Shown here: piece after piece, positions 25,374 through 38,668 of the stretch
How the letters are laid out: each line of letters opens with the position of its first letter
Position numbering within the stretch: position 1 is the stretch's first letter
Source: Thamnaconus septentrionalis
Lineage: Eukaryota > Chordata > Actinopteri > Tetraodontiformes > Monacanthidae
Assembly (NCBI GenBank): GCA_009823395.1
Contig: CM020501.1
Location: forward strand, 5,719,861 to 5,783,860
Direction: 5' to 3'
Length of the DNA: 64,000 nucleotides
The notes under the pieces: generated by a model
What the model was told of the DNA's origin: nothing
Database searches by the model: none
Seen by the model: the letters and a program-made list of their open reading frames with translations, nothing else
Made by a program: the position numbers and the translations under genes

Positions 25374-28300
25374 GCCAAGCTTACGCCAGCTCAAAAGAAA
25401 CCCATTTGCACCTCTTGCGAATAAAAGTTCCAGTCATACAGTGGGGCTTGGCCTGAGCTCAGAATTCTCTCTCTTGGTGCAGGTGTGCCCAGATGTGCCC
25501 TCAATGCAGTTGTAGTTGCACATTTACTACTACGTAGAGGGATTGGAAAAAAGCAGAAAGAAAAAAAAACAGCAACAAAAAAGGTTTTGCACCAACATTC
25601 TTAACAGACAAAATGACAACTCCGAGACAAGTTTTTCTTTCTAACTTTGCCTTTTAACTCAGTGAAGAAACTACACTGTGCACTCTGTTTTATTGTCTTC
25701 TTCAGGCCCAATGCCTTGTCTCCACACTCCTGTTAAACTGTCTTTGCTTCCTGCTGTGTCCCAACACCCCCTCATTTCTAACATTAGCTTAGTCCTTGGT
25801 GGAGCCACTGCCATTCACACTCTCTCTCTTTCCCCTGTCACCAAATTGGTCTCTGTTGTCCCTGAATCTCATTTTTAATGGTTCCACACTGTGTTTAGAC
25901 GTTAGAGCTTGGTTAATTTTTCTCATTATCCACTGGAAGACACAAAAAATGCCATGTCTAAAGCCATCACTAAAAATTGTAGTTACTCACAAGTTAATAG
26001 AGGACTATGACTATGAGGTTGTTATAAGTTTGGTAAATTTACTTTGACAAGAAGGAAGATTTTTCAAGAGATATTGCAATAAAGAAAAAGCTCTACGAGG
26101 TTTGATCTCGCTTGGTCTGCGCGTCTCCAATAATTAAATTATCAGAGACCTGCAGATTATTGGAGATTATTAATTTAAAAAAAAAAGAGTGAAAAAAGCA
26201 AAATTACAATCCAAAAATTGTACCAAGGGATCAAAGTTTATCAAAAAAAAATCACTGGGAGGACTCTTCTGTGATAGTATAGACTCTTCCATGAACATAA
26301 TGTTTCTGAGCGTTTGAGTGTGGAAGAAGGAAGTTCATCCTAAATCAAATTATAATGAAATCAAATTTTTTGTTCTGAATGCATATTTTTGTTGTAAAAA
26401 AAATCATAGTATTTGTTGGGCCCAAAGTCAAAGGAAAAGGTTGTCTTTTTGCAAGCCTCAGGTTGTAAAGCAGGAGAGAGAATCACAACTGCTGTTTCCA
26501 CAACGCTTATCCAAATTCTCTATGGTGCCTTCTTATAAAATCCTAGATGTTGTGTTGTTTCCGTCCTTCAAAGAGATTCACAATATTGTACGAGTTCTTT
26601 GGCTGAAACACTTCTATACACATACCTATCTCGTCTTTTTTCTCTGTCCACACGGCACTGAATGCTTGCGCGCAACTGCGTCATGTATTGCCACGCACAA
26701 AGTTGCATGTAAGTGCTGTTGTGTTTGCATGCTTTGGTCCCGTCATTCCGGCTGCTGCTCCTGCCTGTCAGCAGTGACATCAAAGCAACAATGGTGCGTT
26801 CCATAGTCTACCCTCATAACAACAGGAGATGTTGGCTTATTAAAAAATAATATAACCTCTTTTATGAGGCAGAAAATGTCTGGAGAAACATCTGTGAAAC
26901 AAGTTGCATATTAAATATGCACGAGCTACATTCAAAATTCCTTTTTGCATTGGATGGCAGAGCTATAAAGAGAATCCAGAGTGCGGGCCCCCAAGCTCAT
27001 TCAAGTCCTGCCATTCTCCCCATCTGACAGTCAAAGCGGGATGATTGTGCCCCATGCCTCCCTTTTGCCATTTTTCCCCCCAATTCTGTGGGGATAAAGC
27101 AGTCAAAATGTTCCTTTCACTGCCAGGAATTAGTGGCTCAGGACGGGGCCCGATCGTTTTATAAAATCAAGAGGAGGAGAAAAAATAACATAACATGTAT
27201 TAAGAGGTATTCTTTGTACTTGCCTTCCCTGAAAGCGTTTTGCGCAGGCTAAAGAGTTCATTAATGCAGTTTTTGTTCTGAGGCAGAGGCCTCTGGAGAC
27301 ATGGGCAGAAATGGAGGAGGGATGGTCGTGATGCAGCAGCAGCGCAGCAGCAGAATGAGCATTGCGACCCCGCTCGATTCATTTCAAAGGATTCTTTATA
27401 ACCTCACATCAAATGAGATTATCCATTTAAATGCATGCAACTGAATCTCTAAACGCATTTAATCATGGTTTGTGGCAGAAGCTGGCCGTCTGGCGGTTGT
27501 CTTTTTGATAACAGTCTAGCTTTCTCTCAGACAACCAAACATGTACACGACTCACAAATTGTTAAATGCATTCGTCGGGAAGAAATTTTAGCACCTAAAA
27601 CTTTAAGTATATTCATCTTTGGAATGAAATTTTCAGACACCTATAACGCATCATAACTTTTAGAGGTGAATTTCATTTGACTTTCATGTAAACATGTTTC
27701 ATTACTTTTTGTGCAATATGTTGTACTCTAACAAGGTGATTAACCTGAAATATTGCAAGTACAAGTGTCTGATCAATCAATCAACCTCTAAATGTTGCTA
27801 TTTGATCAAGGTTTGTATTCTTTATTCTGTTGACATGTTGATGTCACCTAACTAAAAAGTCACATGAGGTCATTGAGATGTTTTTTGTTGTTGTATCCAC
27901 CAATAGCGTACTTTCCCTTAAAAGCCCAACTTGATGAATATAGCATGAACTTCACCAGCAGGTCAAAGATCCCAGGCTTTATTGAGTAGTGTTCTTGGTT
28001 TGAAATATGGTTCTAGAAAAATTTAAAAAGAGAATGATTTCAAGAAAGTCTTTATTGGCAAGAAGTAGAAGTCACCGTTGACTGCAGTTCATGGGTCTGA
28101 TAGATGTAATATTGCTTCCAATATACTTCTAATTTTGCTGGTGCTGGCATAAATCTCCTCTCAGGGGGATCACGTTAATGTTTCACTTCATACAACAATC
28201 ATTTTAACATCTTCTAAACAAATGGGGCTGCATGCACTGATGGCACCAAAAAATGGATCATTCAGCAAAAAATGAAGGCCTGACTCCAGCGCAGACATCA

Positions 28301-28924
28301 AGCACATCACTCCCTGTTGGCTACTAAAAATATCATCTGCAAATTGAGAACGCGAGCGAGTGCGTTGTGCAACTATGGCGATTTCTGTCCTCCAATTTGA
28401 CTCCAAATTGGAAATCAAACAGGCCTCAGTGACAACATTACGCCACGGCTCCCACAGGCACAGGCCCCTCGTTAATCATGCCGGGGATACCAATGCTCTG
28501 TTTTCTTTGGATCATAGACATTGTTATAGCGTGCTACTGACCAGACGGTGACACCGGAGTGGATTTTCACTTCTGCCCTGTCCCACCCCAAAGAAAAAAA
28601 AATCTTGTCCCATCCCAATTGCAGGTAAACGTAAAAAAAAGAAGAAAAAAAGAAAAAAAGAAAACATCCCTGTCCCATCACAGTAAAATGACTCCAACCC
28701 CTGTCCCACTCCATTTTTCTTCTTCTTCAGTCTTTAGGCAGTACGTATATTGAATTTCAGGCTGAGCCCAACAGTAGGATAGCTCAAATGATGCAATGTT
28801 TGTATGTATTTGAATGTTTGTAAGGTTTACTATTATGTTATTATTATGAAGATGTTTTTCCTTATGTTTCTTCAAACCCCATTCTGCCCCTTAGAAAGCA
28901 CTTAATAACACACACCATGTTTGG
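25374..28924. other. Intergenic, no gene recognised
   Basis: No protein similarity recognised. Low-complexity A-rich strings with repeated TGTCCCA words at 28575-28715 may be part of a degraded repeat. Confidence 0.55.
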
Positions 28925-29040
28925 CAAGCCAGCAGTTTCCAAGAGGTCGTAGAGATATGGGACAAAAACCAACCGGTTCCTTTCTTAAAGATCTACATTT
29001 TATTTGCTCTGACCTAAATTTACATACACTGCATGTGTCC
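28925..29040 (+). repeat. Dispersed repeat related to 35700-35870
   Basis: Shared blocks include AGATATGGGACAAAAA and CATTTTATTTGCTCTGAC, against AGACATGGGACGAAAA and CATTTCATGTGCTCTGAC at 35789-35852. It is a diverged repeat of unknown class next to Tc1-like copy 2. Confidence 0.5.
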
Positions 29041-29058
29041 TTTTCCTCAAGTACAATC

Positions 29059-29440
29059 ACTAGTTATTTTATTAGGTAAAATATTGAATCACTTTTTAAC
29101 ACAAATTTCTAATGAGCCAGTCGCAGCTACTCAACGCATTTAGGCATGTAGACGTGGTGAAACCGACTTAGTGAAGTGAGCATCAGAACAAGGAGGAAGA
29201 GGATTGAAGTGTCTTTGGTTGTTGGTGGCAGACGGGCTGATGTGAGAGTTTCAAACTGCTGATGTACAAGGATTTTCACAACATCACAACCATTTCAAAT
29301 ATTCATTATTATTGTGTGACAAAAAATCTTGTTGATTTCAGGGGTCAGGGGAGAATGGGCAGACTGGTTGGGGACCATGGAAAGGCAAAAGTAAAAAGGT
29401 CTGCAGAATAGCTGCGCTGAACCTACAATAACGCCCAGCC
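29059..29440 (+). pseudogene. Tc1-like transposon remnant (copy 2)
   Basis: It starts with a degraded terminus (TTATTTTATTAGGTA) and continues with TTTCTAATGAGCCAGTCGC, CATTTAGGCATGTAGACGTG and GGCAGACGGGCTGATGTGAG, the 5' leader and DNA-binding part of a Tc1-like transposase. The coding frame is interrupted by indels. The 3' half of the element is missing. Confidence 0.72.
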
Positions 29441-32400
29441 ATGAAACAGTGAAGGCATGAAACATTTTACATATGTATAATTCTCTGTTGTTATTATTAT
29501 CATTTACTCTGTACCTCATAAAGTTGAGTCAATAAAGTGAGTGTATTTGATTAAAAGGACAGAAACAGTTAGTAGAATTCACTGTGTACACCATTGGCTT
29601 ACTCTCATGACAGTGCAGGATCAACATTCACAAGCTAGTAGGATCTAATGCAACTGGGTTGCACTTCGCTCACAGAAGCAAATGTCTTTCCATTCTGCAG
29701 AAAGGTTGAAATCCTTTTCCTCAAAACAAACCTCACTCAAGGCTTGTGTCACTCTGTGACTTTTTATGACAAACTACTCTGTAATCATCTGCACTCCTCT
29801 GGGTGTGAATCTGATTAAGGTATTACCTTTAAGATTCAGCAACATCCGACGTTAGCAATGTGAGCTTGTCGGTGTCAATAAGTCTATGTCTCCGAATGTG
29901 CAGAAGAGTGCGGATTTATTGGATGTCTCGGCCAGCATGCAGGATTTAGGGGGATTGCAACGCAGCGTTGGCAGAAATACAATATGATATTCAGATTTAT
30001 GTGTCCGCGAGTGCGTAATCAGCAAGCGGACTGTCGGTCGTAATGCCTGTCCTGCGTACTTTAAGCTCTGTCATCAGAGGCTTTTTGTCAGCTTCTCCTG
30101 CATGGCGTCCAAACTCGAATGATGCCGTCCGTGCAACTGTCACCAAGATAAAAGGCTTGATTTCTGAACTGGTTAGCGCTGTGCTCCACTGGCCACCTTC
30201 CATCGTCGGCGTCCTGTCACAAATATTTGGCTGGATAGGTGTGAGTACCTCACTGCCACCCGCATATCCTGTTACCGCATGAAAGGGCGGCTGCTGGGCT
30301 GGCGCTACACGTTTGAGCGCGCCATTGTCCGCCGCATTGTGTAGAATTTACTTTGAGGCTCAATGGGGGCGCAAAGTTAACAGGGACGAAATGCACCGAT
30401 GGCGGTCGGAAATGCAGATGAAATCCTGTTTGAAATGGAATCGGCAGCTTTGCCAAAGCACACAGGCACTTGTCTACAGCTGTGGAGTAAATATAGATGC
30501 AGGCAATTTATATGCATGCCCATGGAGAGGACACACCTGGGTGGGTTGGGCTGATGAGAAAAAAAAAAATACATGAAAATAAACATTGTGGTTTTTTTGT
30601 TGTGCCTTCTGTACTTTTTTTTGGCTGATTTCCATCAAAGCATGTTGCTGCGTTTCCTTCAGCAGGAGGCCATTGTAATTATAAAAGGGTAAAAAAAACA
30701 AAAAAAAACACAATGATGTCAAACAAATTGTGTGGCCAGCTCATGCATAGAAAAAGACAAAAGAGCACTCAGAAAAAATAATTCACCATGTGAGAAATTA
30801 GTTCTAGATATGTGCGGTATTTCAATCTGTATTTCAAAACAACTAATTCTACTGCACATGCATATTAATCCCTGTCTAAAACATGAAGCAGTTTTGCATG
30901 TCAATGTACCCAGCACAGGTGTCCGTCTTACCACTGCAGAGACAGGAAAAGGTTTTTCTTCATTAACCTTTGCAGTCAGGCATCGGTTTCTGATGACTAT
31001 GCAAAATTAATTCTGATGAAATGATTAGGTGTCAGTGAGAAGGTACAATATTTCAGTTTAACCATTTGGTGTAGCATGATACAGTGCACCAATTAAACCC
31101 TTTGTTCACTTAAAGTCAAAGTAAAACAATAATCACAAACACATTTTTTTTATTTATGTCATTTAAAAATATCTTTTGCTCAGGAAAGAAACATCACTGA
31201 AGCCACTGAGAAAAGATCCTTGTACCCCCACCAGAGATTTGTGAGTGATGAATAAAATGTAATCAGTTATGTGTAATTTGAGTTCAGAGACCAAGATGTT
31301 ACTGGAAGAATGGGAATGTAATCTCCCTTTTCAGTCAGTATTCATCATTCATAGCAAACCAACGTGTTGGACCTGCATCGGAACTTAGTATCTAGGACGT
31401 CATCCACGTATGTTTGCCGTATGCCTCAGAGAAGATAACTGAGGGAGAATAAGAACCTATCTAGGTCTAACTAATCAATAATCAATCACAGGAGAAAATG
31501 AACTGATGAATAATGCAACAGAGAGGAAAGCAGGAACAGTGAGGTAGGAGACATTTGACTCTGTTGGCTTATACACATGCCAACATCCATAACCTATCCT
31601 CACCAGACAGCCAATAATGTTGGTCCTATGCTCCTATCTTTCGCCGCCAATTATTCCAAAGTTTGCAATAAAAGAGACAACAGGAAAACCTGGGCTTTTA
31701 GTGACTGTGACTCACAATTTCTGCAGGAATAAAGGAACATCATCATGTCTCGTAAAGAAAGAAATAAAAATATCCCTTTTTGCACCTCTCACAGGGATTT
31801 TATGTTGTCAGCGTCATCCATTTGTCCGCTGTAACATTCACAGGAAATATCTTGAAGTACTGACTAAATGACAAAAATATAGCAAATTAAAATATGGCAT
31901 TTTCAACACTTGAGTTTACCTCAGTGAAGGATCAACAAGTTATATTTGAGGGATTTGCGTCTCCACATGTATGTAATTTCTTGCTAACAAAAATTTAAAT
32001 TTTTGTTTAGAAGGAGAGTGTATGGAATGTAAGAACCCTGCTCTTTTTGTTTGTTTTTTGGAAAATATGTATTTTCCCATAGTAAAGTTCAATAGAAAGT
32101 TTCAATTTCATAAGGTCCAAAGTTGAGTGTCTCTAATATTGTGAGTTTAGGACCTTTTTTTGGTTGTTTAAACTTTTATGATCACAACCTGAATGAAAAC
32201 TAAAGAGGATGCATCGCTCAACTATCAATATTAGATACACTTAAGACGAGACTGCTAACTGAAGAAGATGCTTGTTGCCTGTTGAGCCACAGATTGATTG
32301 ATATGATTTTCTAGCTTCCATCAACTCCTGAAACCAGGGACAATACCAGAGGTCTCATTGTAATGTGTTTGCAGTGGACCTGAAAAATTAGTTGGACAAG

Positions 32401-32489
32401 ACTCACATCATGGACCACTGGGACTATTGCATCTATCTACGCTATTCTCAATAATAACTTTGTACATCTTTGGAAGTATTGTGACTGTG
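29441..32489. other. Intergenic, no gene recognised
   Basis: Includes a CG-richer block at about 30000-30440 with overlapping frames on both strands, none recognised. The rest is AT-rich. Confidence 0.5.
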
Positions 32490-32759
32490 TAGTCTGCCTA
32501 CCACTCTGTCTCTGTTTATATCTTTCTACTATTTAACATTTCCTTGTCACCCCAACCGGTCGAACAAATGAGTGCCCTCCACAGTCTGGGACTGGTCAAG
32601 GTTTCTTCCCTCTGGGGAGTTTTTTCCTGCCACTGTCACTTCATGCTTCCTTTGGAGGGATCAGGTGGTTTTCAATTTTGATTGTACAAAGCGCTTTGAG
32701 GCCTTGGTGTGAAATGTACCACTTTATAGATTAAAGTTTATTGATTGATTGATTGATTG
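32490..32759 (+). mobile_element. Retroposon 3' end with (ATTG)n tail, second copy
   Basis: Contains CACCCCAACCGGTCGAACAA, GGTTTCTTCCCTCTGGGGAG, CTGCCACTGTCACTTC and TACAAAGCGCTTTGAGGCC, and ends in ATTGATTGATTGATTG. It parallels 25090-25373 but is diverged from it. The 5' limit is approximate. Confidence 0.68.
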
Positions 32760-35689
32760 TTCCAGTAATCAATCAATGGTCTGTAACTAATGGAGTGTAG
32801 TGCTATATTTAAGTTAAAATTGAAAATAAACTCATAAAAGGTACAGATCGGGGTTTTCTATTTCATCAAGGTCAATGTTTGAACAGTTTCCCCATTTTAT
32901 TTGACGACTTCCACCGCTGTCCTTAATGGATGAGCAATGAATTCTCATTTATTCCCATTTCTGTTCTTTTGCCTTTGTCCAAAAACGGCATTACATTGAT
33001 CCAATTTTCATGTTCAACCTTAATTGAGCATCAACATTCTTCCCAGGGCCATGTAATGAGAATATACCAGTCATAATAGTGATGGATAGAGCTACTTACA
33101 CAGTGGCACAGTGGAATTTAATGTGCAGCTGAACAATTTAATGGTTATAGGCGAACCTTTATGCCTGAATATACTCTGACAACACCTCACTTTGCGTTCA
33201 GGTACCAGAATGGGAATGTAAAATCACAGCCATAAAATATTCCACCCCCAGCCCCTACAAAGATCGTTACTGGGAAGCAAGGCCAGCAATTAAGACTTAT
33301 TTGTGGATTGTTATTAAATATTAAAACTCTGGCTTTCATGGATTACTGCACCAACCCTAAAGTATTAGAATTAGCTCATAAGAGTCAAAAGCCATTTTTC
33401 GGTTTGTCTGTTTTTCAAATTAAACCTCTAAGCAAGACCCAATGCCTCATTGTGTCATATATTGTTATTTTGTTTCATTATTCTTAAATAAACACAGGCC
33501 CAAAAAAAAAACACAAGAATTAATTTCCTCTTTTTTTGAAGAGTTGGTCTGCCATCCTGTGTTGCACTCTACCATTAAAAAACAGATTTAATAATAAAAC
33601 CCCGAAGCTAATTCCATTGTAGAATTGACTGATTAAAACAATAAACAATCTATGTGGTTATTTACGTAGCTTAGCGTCCTATACAGGATTGTGCATTGAC
33701 ATTGACATAAACTGTCAATCACTGCACATATTGGGTCTGATTCACAGAGATCCCTAAAAAGACATGTAAAATTGATTGCACATGCTGACAGATGAAAAGG
33801 GTTGTCACCTTGTATTTGTTGCTAGTTCAGGCTGAACAATGAACACTAAATTTGGAATATGTTGAAATTATAAAAGTTTCTGGCGATTTTCCTGAGACAT
33901 GAATAAACGCCAACATTTTTTTTTAAAGATTTTCGTTTTACACCAAACTCAACATTTTGCCCATTCAGGATTAAAATTAAATATGTTTTGTTTTGTTTGT
34001 TTGTTTGTTTTTTCGTGCTGGTGGTTTCAACATCACATCTCCCTCACCATTTGTCCCTCCAATAATGAAAATAGTAAATAAGACGTCTATCAAACTTCAT
34101 GCAGTCAGCAGAACCGACAAGATCAACTTGGGGGTTGAATGGGGGTGCGGTGCGTGCGTGAGCAGAATCACATGATTATGTGTGGCATAGGCTGTCGACG
34201 GGAAGTAAGGAGAGTAATTTTAAGTCGTCAGAGAAGCATCAAAAAAAAAAAAATTTTTTAGAACACATAACGAGGGAATCCAAATTAAGGTTTTACATTT
34301 TGGCTAGAAAATGGGTCAAATTGTGTCCTGGGACACAATTCTTTCCCTTTGAGTTAGCAGATGAAAAAGGAACAATTCTGGGAATATGAATGTTGCAGTC
34401 ATAGAATTGTAACCTTGGACTGCGCAGTCTGACGGCCGTTGCGACCTGGGTCGTCTTTGTTGCGTGTCAACTTCCTTCATCTTCAACAGGTTGCCTCCAT
34501 TGACTTAGCAACCAGTTGGGATTTCTATCTTTGGTGCCGAAAAAGTGGACAAGATCTAATGATGAGTTGAACGGAAAAGTACAGGGTTGCTGCAGTATTG
34601 ATTCATTGAGTGTTATCGTCTGTGCCGAAATGCACCAGGGTGCCTCTGTCAGCACTCACATTCTTGTTCCCGCAGAGCAACGATGATGATTTCAGAGTTC
34701 ACGTGGCGCACATGAATGCATCATGAACTCCCTGCAGGATCCGGACCGTACTAGGACAACCGTCCGCGCACATGTTTGCTTCCCGGAGTTAGATTTATTG
34801 GATTTGAGAATCGCCCCTGTTGCGAGCGCTGCGGTTCGTGTCGGATAAACTTGATTTCTCAGCGTGAAGCCGGCAACACTTTGCACTGACCTTGCAGTGG
34901 AGGTGTCAGTAAGCAGAGGTGTTGTCATTACTCAATTAGACAGAATTAGGAACTGGCTAATGTGGCAGTAGCATGCTGTGAGGAGCCGAGAATTGGACTC
35001 CAAGCTTGGCAAGGTCTGTTTAAAAGGCGCGGGCATTCCAATCAGGCACAAAGGTTCTCTTTCTAGGTTGCAACTATATAAAGCAAGCGCTCTGCATTGC
35101 AGCTCAGTAGAGAGTAGAAGAATGTTGGAACTTTAGTCTTTGCACATTAACCTTGTAATAGGAAAGAAAGGAAAGCAGAAGAGTGGCAACTGTGCTCAAG
35201 CTTGTTGGAAGTGCATGCAAGACACAAAGTGCATGAACGTTGCGTGCTGCAAGATGTAGCGTTTTTATGGAGAACAAGCAATGGAAGTGGGTGGAGGTGT
35301 TTAGGTCACATCCAGAGGCTTCAGGCTGTGCATAGACGAAGGTTAAAGCCAAACCAAAATGTCGCAGGGTTACGCTACAATTAGAAGAATGTTGTGAACA
35401 TAACAAGACCCCATGGCTGCTGTAGCATGATGTGTAATGGTTAAAAAACAAAGCTGGTCTGGACTTCTTTCTCTTTCTTTGCTGGATTATCATTACTAAG
35501 GACTGAGCCTTAGCGATAGACCAGGTCTGGAGCAGAGCAGATCATCACCAGGGCGAAGAGCTCTATGGAAATTGTAATGTTTCCTTCTATTTCCTCCGCC
35601 TGTTTCCGCTTGACCCAATGACCCATGACCCCTTGAACTTGCTCCAAAACTCACCACATTTGGCGAGCAGGTCAGAACTGATGAAAATG
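32760..35689. other. Intergenic, no gene recognised
   Basis: AT-rich. A TATA-like motif at 35075 and a CG-richer stretch at about 34400-34900 are the only notable items. A 129-codon frame at 35104-35493 (minus) resembles nothing known. Confidence 0.5.
35075..35083 (+). promoter_or_regulatory. TATA-box-like motif in possible core promoter
   Basis: TATATAAAG is followed at the usual 25-30 bp spacing by CATTGCAGCTCAGTAGAG. The GC content rises just upstream (AAAAGGCGCGGGC at 35022). No clear gene follows; it may be chance. Confidence 0.2.
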
Positions 35690-35880
35690 TTCAATTAAAT
35701 GAAATGAAAATGGCAAAATTTGGCTCTATAGCTCCCCCTATAGACACGGAAAAACACTTAAATGGCCCTAGTGGTCACTAGGAAGGTACAGACATGGGAC
35801 GAAAATCTACGTATTCATCTCATCAAGACCTCCATTTCATGTGCTCTGACGTTTGACCTTGACAAACCGGAAATACACAG
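35690..35880 (+). repeat. Dispersed repeat related to 28925-29040
   Basis: Includes TAGCTCCCCCTATAGACACG and AGTGGTCACTAGGAAGGTAC before the blocks shared with 28925-29040. The composition is like a fish interspersed repeat; no coding potential was recognised. Confidence 0.5.
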
Positions 35881-37468
35881 TTTTCACATATCCAAAAAAA
35901 TCAACAAAAATCAACACTTTTTGTAAAATGGCGAAAGAGCTGCTTGAGCTGATTAAAGATTTTTTTTTTTTTTTTTGTCGCCAGAAAAGCAACATACTAA
36001 TCCTCTGGCTACTAGGTAGGATGGAATTGTTTCAGCTGTGAAACTCCATCGCTAGAAGGAGGCAAGTTGCCAACAGGGAACATTTGAATATTGGGTGGGC
36101 CGTCCCTCTGCTGTCAGGAAGTTGAGCATTAGCTGACATTAGGTAGAGCCAACTGTGTCTTGGCTGCAACGCTTTTGGAAACACTGCTTACTTTGTATCT
36201 TTTTAAAGGATGAGACAGTGCCACATGTGCTGACGGCATGCACAACAGCACTCAGTACATGCACCCTTGCTCGAGCAGAGGAATCCTCACCATTTGATTA
36301 AACATTAACACGAGTGCTTCCATATCACGCTTTGATTTATAGTTGTAGTTGGGTGGATTTTACAGTTACAGATGAATAAGCCATAAAATGCTGCTGACTT
36401 GGCACAAGCAATGTGACAAATGCCATCAGCGGAAATACTTTCATGAGACCTTGAACCACTCGGGGAGCGCATGCCTTCTGATGGGTAAATAGAGACTCCG
36501 GGCACACTCTTCAGTCGTCCTCCCCCTTTGGACGCCAATGTTAATTGTATGCAGTTAATAGTTGTGAAGAGGATAATAGGCGTTGATGGAAGGAAATAAC
36601 TCTTCCTCATCCCTGGTGTCTGATAGAATTTCCTCTCTGATTGGATGATGCTCTGGCATAGCGGAGGTCACTCTCTTTTCTCATTCAATTACCGACTAAC
36701 ATAAATCACTGCATTTCTCAGGCCATTTTGGGCAACTGCTGTCCACTTTATTACTATAACCTTGCTCAAATTTTCCGAGGATATTTTACTCAGCCCCTGT
36801 GTTCCTTGTGCTCACCGCAATTTAGACGGTGACAGCTTTGGCTCATTATGGTACCATCTGGTGTAATGCAAAACAGAGAGAGGAGGTGCTCAATAGAGTG
36901 CAGACCTCCAGCAGGACCTAATAATCATGTCTCTGTGAGTGCATCTGGTTCCTTTAGGTTTTACCTTTTAATGGCCCAACAAAAGTTCCAATTAAAGGAA
37001 AAATAAAGAGTTTCCAGGAATTGAGGTGTAAGCAGTGGGATCCTCAAAACCAATGCAGTGAACATCATACAACACCCCCTGCTCAGCTTCCTCCATAGGA
37101 GCCAGCTCACCCCCGCTGGTCCAGCTCTTTCAGCTCACTATGTTTTGGCACTTACGGGCACCTGCACACCAACGGTATTAGCCACAGCAATTAGGTCAGC
37201 CTTTTTACGGTGCTCCAGTGCAGCCCTAGTTGGATTAGCAGTAAAATGCCATAATTTAAACCCCAAACTTCCACCTCCCACAAATACAAAAGAAAAAAAA
37301 AACTGACGACGAGACAAGAGTAGAACAAAAACCAATACTCACCCAATCATGATGCACTAATTGGAAAAGACAGAGTGGACAAGCCCCAAAATCATGTTAT
37401 GTGCCTGGTCTAGGGGAAACGGAGGTGCAGGAAACAATCATGTTTCCTGCTCCCCACCTGTAACTCAT

Positions 37469-37474
<6 letters not shown>

Positions 37475-37506
<32 letters not shown>
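37475..37506. repeat. (CA)n microsatellite
   Basis: About 14 CA units following CACCCACC. Confidence 0.95.
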
Positions 37507-37507
<1 letters not shown>

Positions 37508-37598
37508 ATTGGACAGGTGGAAGGAAGAGAAAAGAGCTGTCATCCTCCGGTATTTTTTTTTGTCCCAGTTCGATTAACATTCTGGACAAACAACACCG

Positions 37599-37622
37599 TT
37601 GTTGCTGTTGTTGTTGTTGTTT
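37599..37622. repeat. (GTT)n microsatellite
   Basis: GTTGTTGCTGTTGTTGTTGT array. Confidence 0.9.
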
Positions 37623-38427
37623 TAAACTTTACCGTCACGTAATTAAGACACTGCCACGTAATGATGACACTGGCGTAGCGCCTCTCTCACTAACAAACAT
37701 GTCGGCCATCAGACCAAAGCGCTGAGGTGTGGGCTCATTTCACCAAAATGAATGACTCTTCGGCTCAATGCAATATTTTTCGGACAATAGTTGCGTCCAA
37801 GGGGGAAACACCAGCAACCTAATGAAACACTTGCAGCGCAGTCATAGGTTGAAGATAGGGGAGTGCGTATTGTTTAACTGTCTCGACAAATAGCTAAGAT
37901 GAATGACGGCGACGCGTCTCAGTGCCGCCTCCTGGATACAGCTTGGTAAGTCATAAGTCATGGTAAGAACATGAATTGTTGAGTTTGTTGGAAGATACCA
38001 CGTCCATTTTAACACCGGCGTTAATATGTTAAACTTGTAGGTGGCACGAACCAAGCAGTAGCAGCAGCAGCCACCGCCGCTGTTGCCTCCATCACAGCTC
38101 TGCTGATACAGACCCCATTCACACTTGCCAAAAGGGTGACTGCACACTAAACTGCTGAATGTCACAGGGACATTGCCACCTTTGTTGTGAAGGATCTACA
38201 GCTCTTTGCTACAGTCCAATCTAAGTGGTTTAAGTTATTAGTCAATAGTTCATCCATATTTGAAGTCATTCTGAGCAGCAGTGAGCACTGCTAGCTGTAC
38301 TGTCAATGAGATATCTAGCTTTGTATTTTTTCATCAGAGCCCTTAATGCAGTTTACACCCCTCCTTCCAGAGAAGTGCTGTCAGGCAACCTTGTCACGGT
38401 TCTGTAGGTAAGCGCCTTTACATTGAC

Positions 38428-38459
38428 TTTTTATTTATTTATTTATTTATTTATTTAAA
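38428..38459. repeat. (TTTA)n microsatellite
   Basis: About seven TTTA units. Confidence 0.93.
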
Positions 38460-38574
38460 TATGGCTGTAAGTATTTAGCCTGTTGGGTTGTATAATGAGG
38501 TTGCTGGTGCTTCCCACTTCAATTGAAGGACTTTTGGATTTTTTTTAATGTCTTGTGAGTTACTAAATTAGATG

Positions 38575-38668
38575 TAGTAGTATCGATAAGAGTACTGATA
38601 AGTTTTGGCACCGAGAAGGAGTATCAGTACGAATATCGGTATCGATAAAATCCTAACGATATACATCC
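38575..38668. repeat. ATCGATA-rich repeat fragment
   Basis: TATCGATAAGAGTACTGATA and ATATCGGTATCGATAAAATC resemble ends of a dispersed fish DNA repeat. Class not determined. Confidence 0.4.

Noticed and set aside
30043..30282. 79-codon frame in a CG-richer region
   Set aside because: No domain was recognised and overlapping frames on both strands are equally open, as expected from composition.
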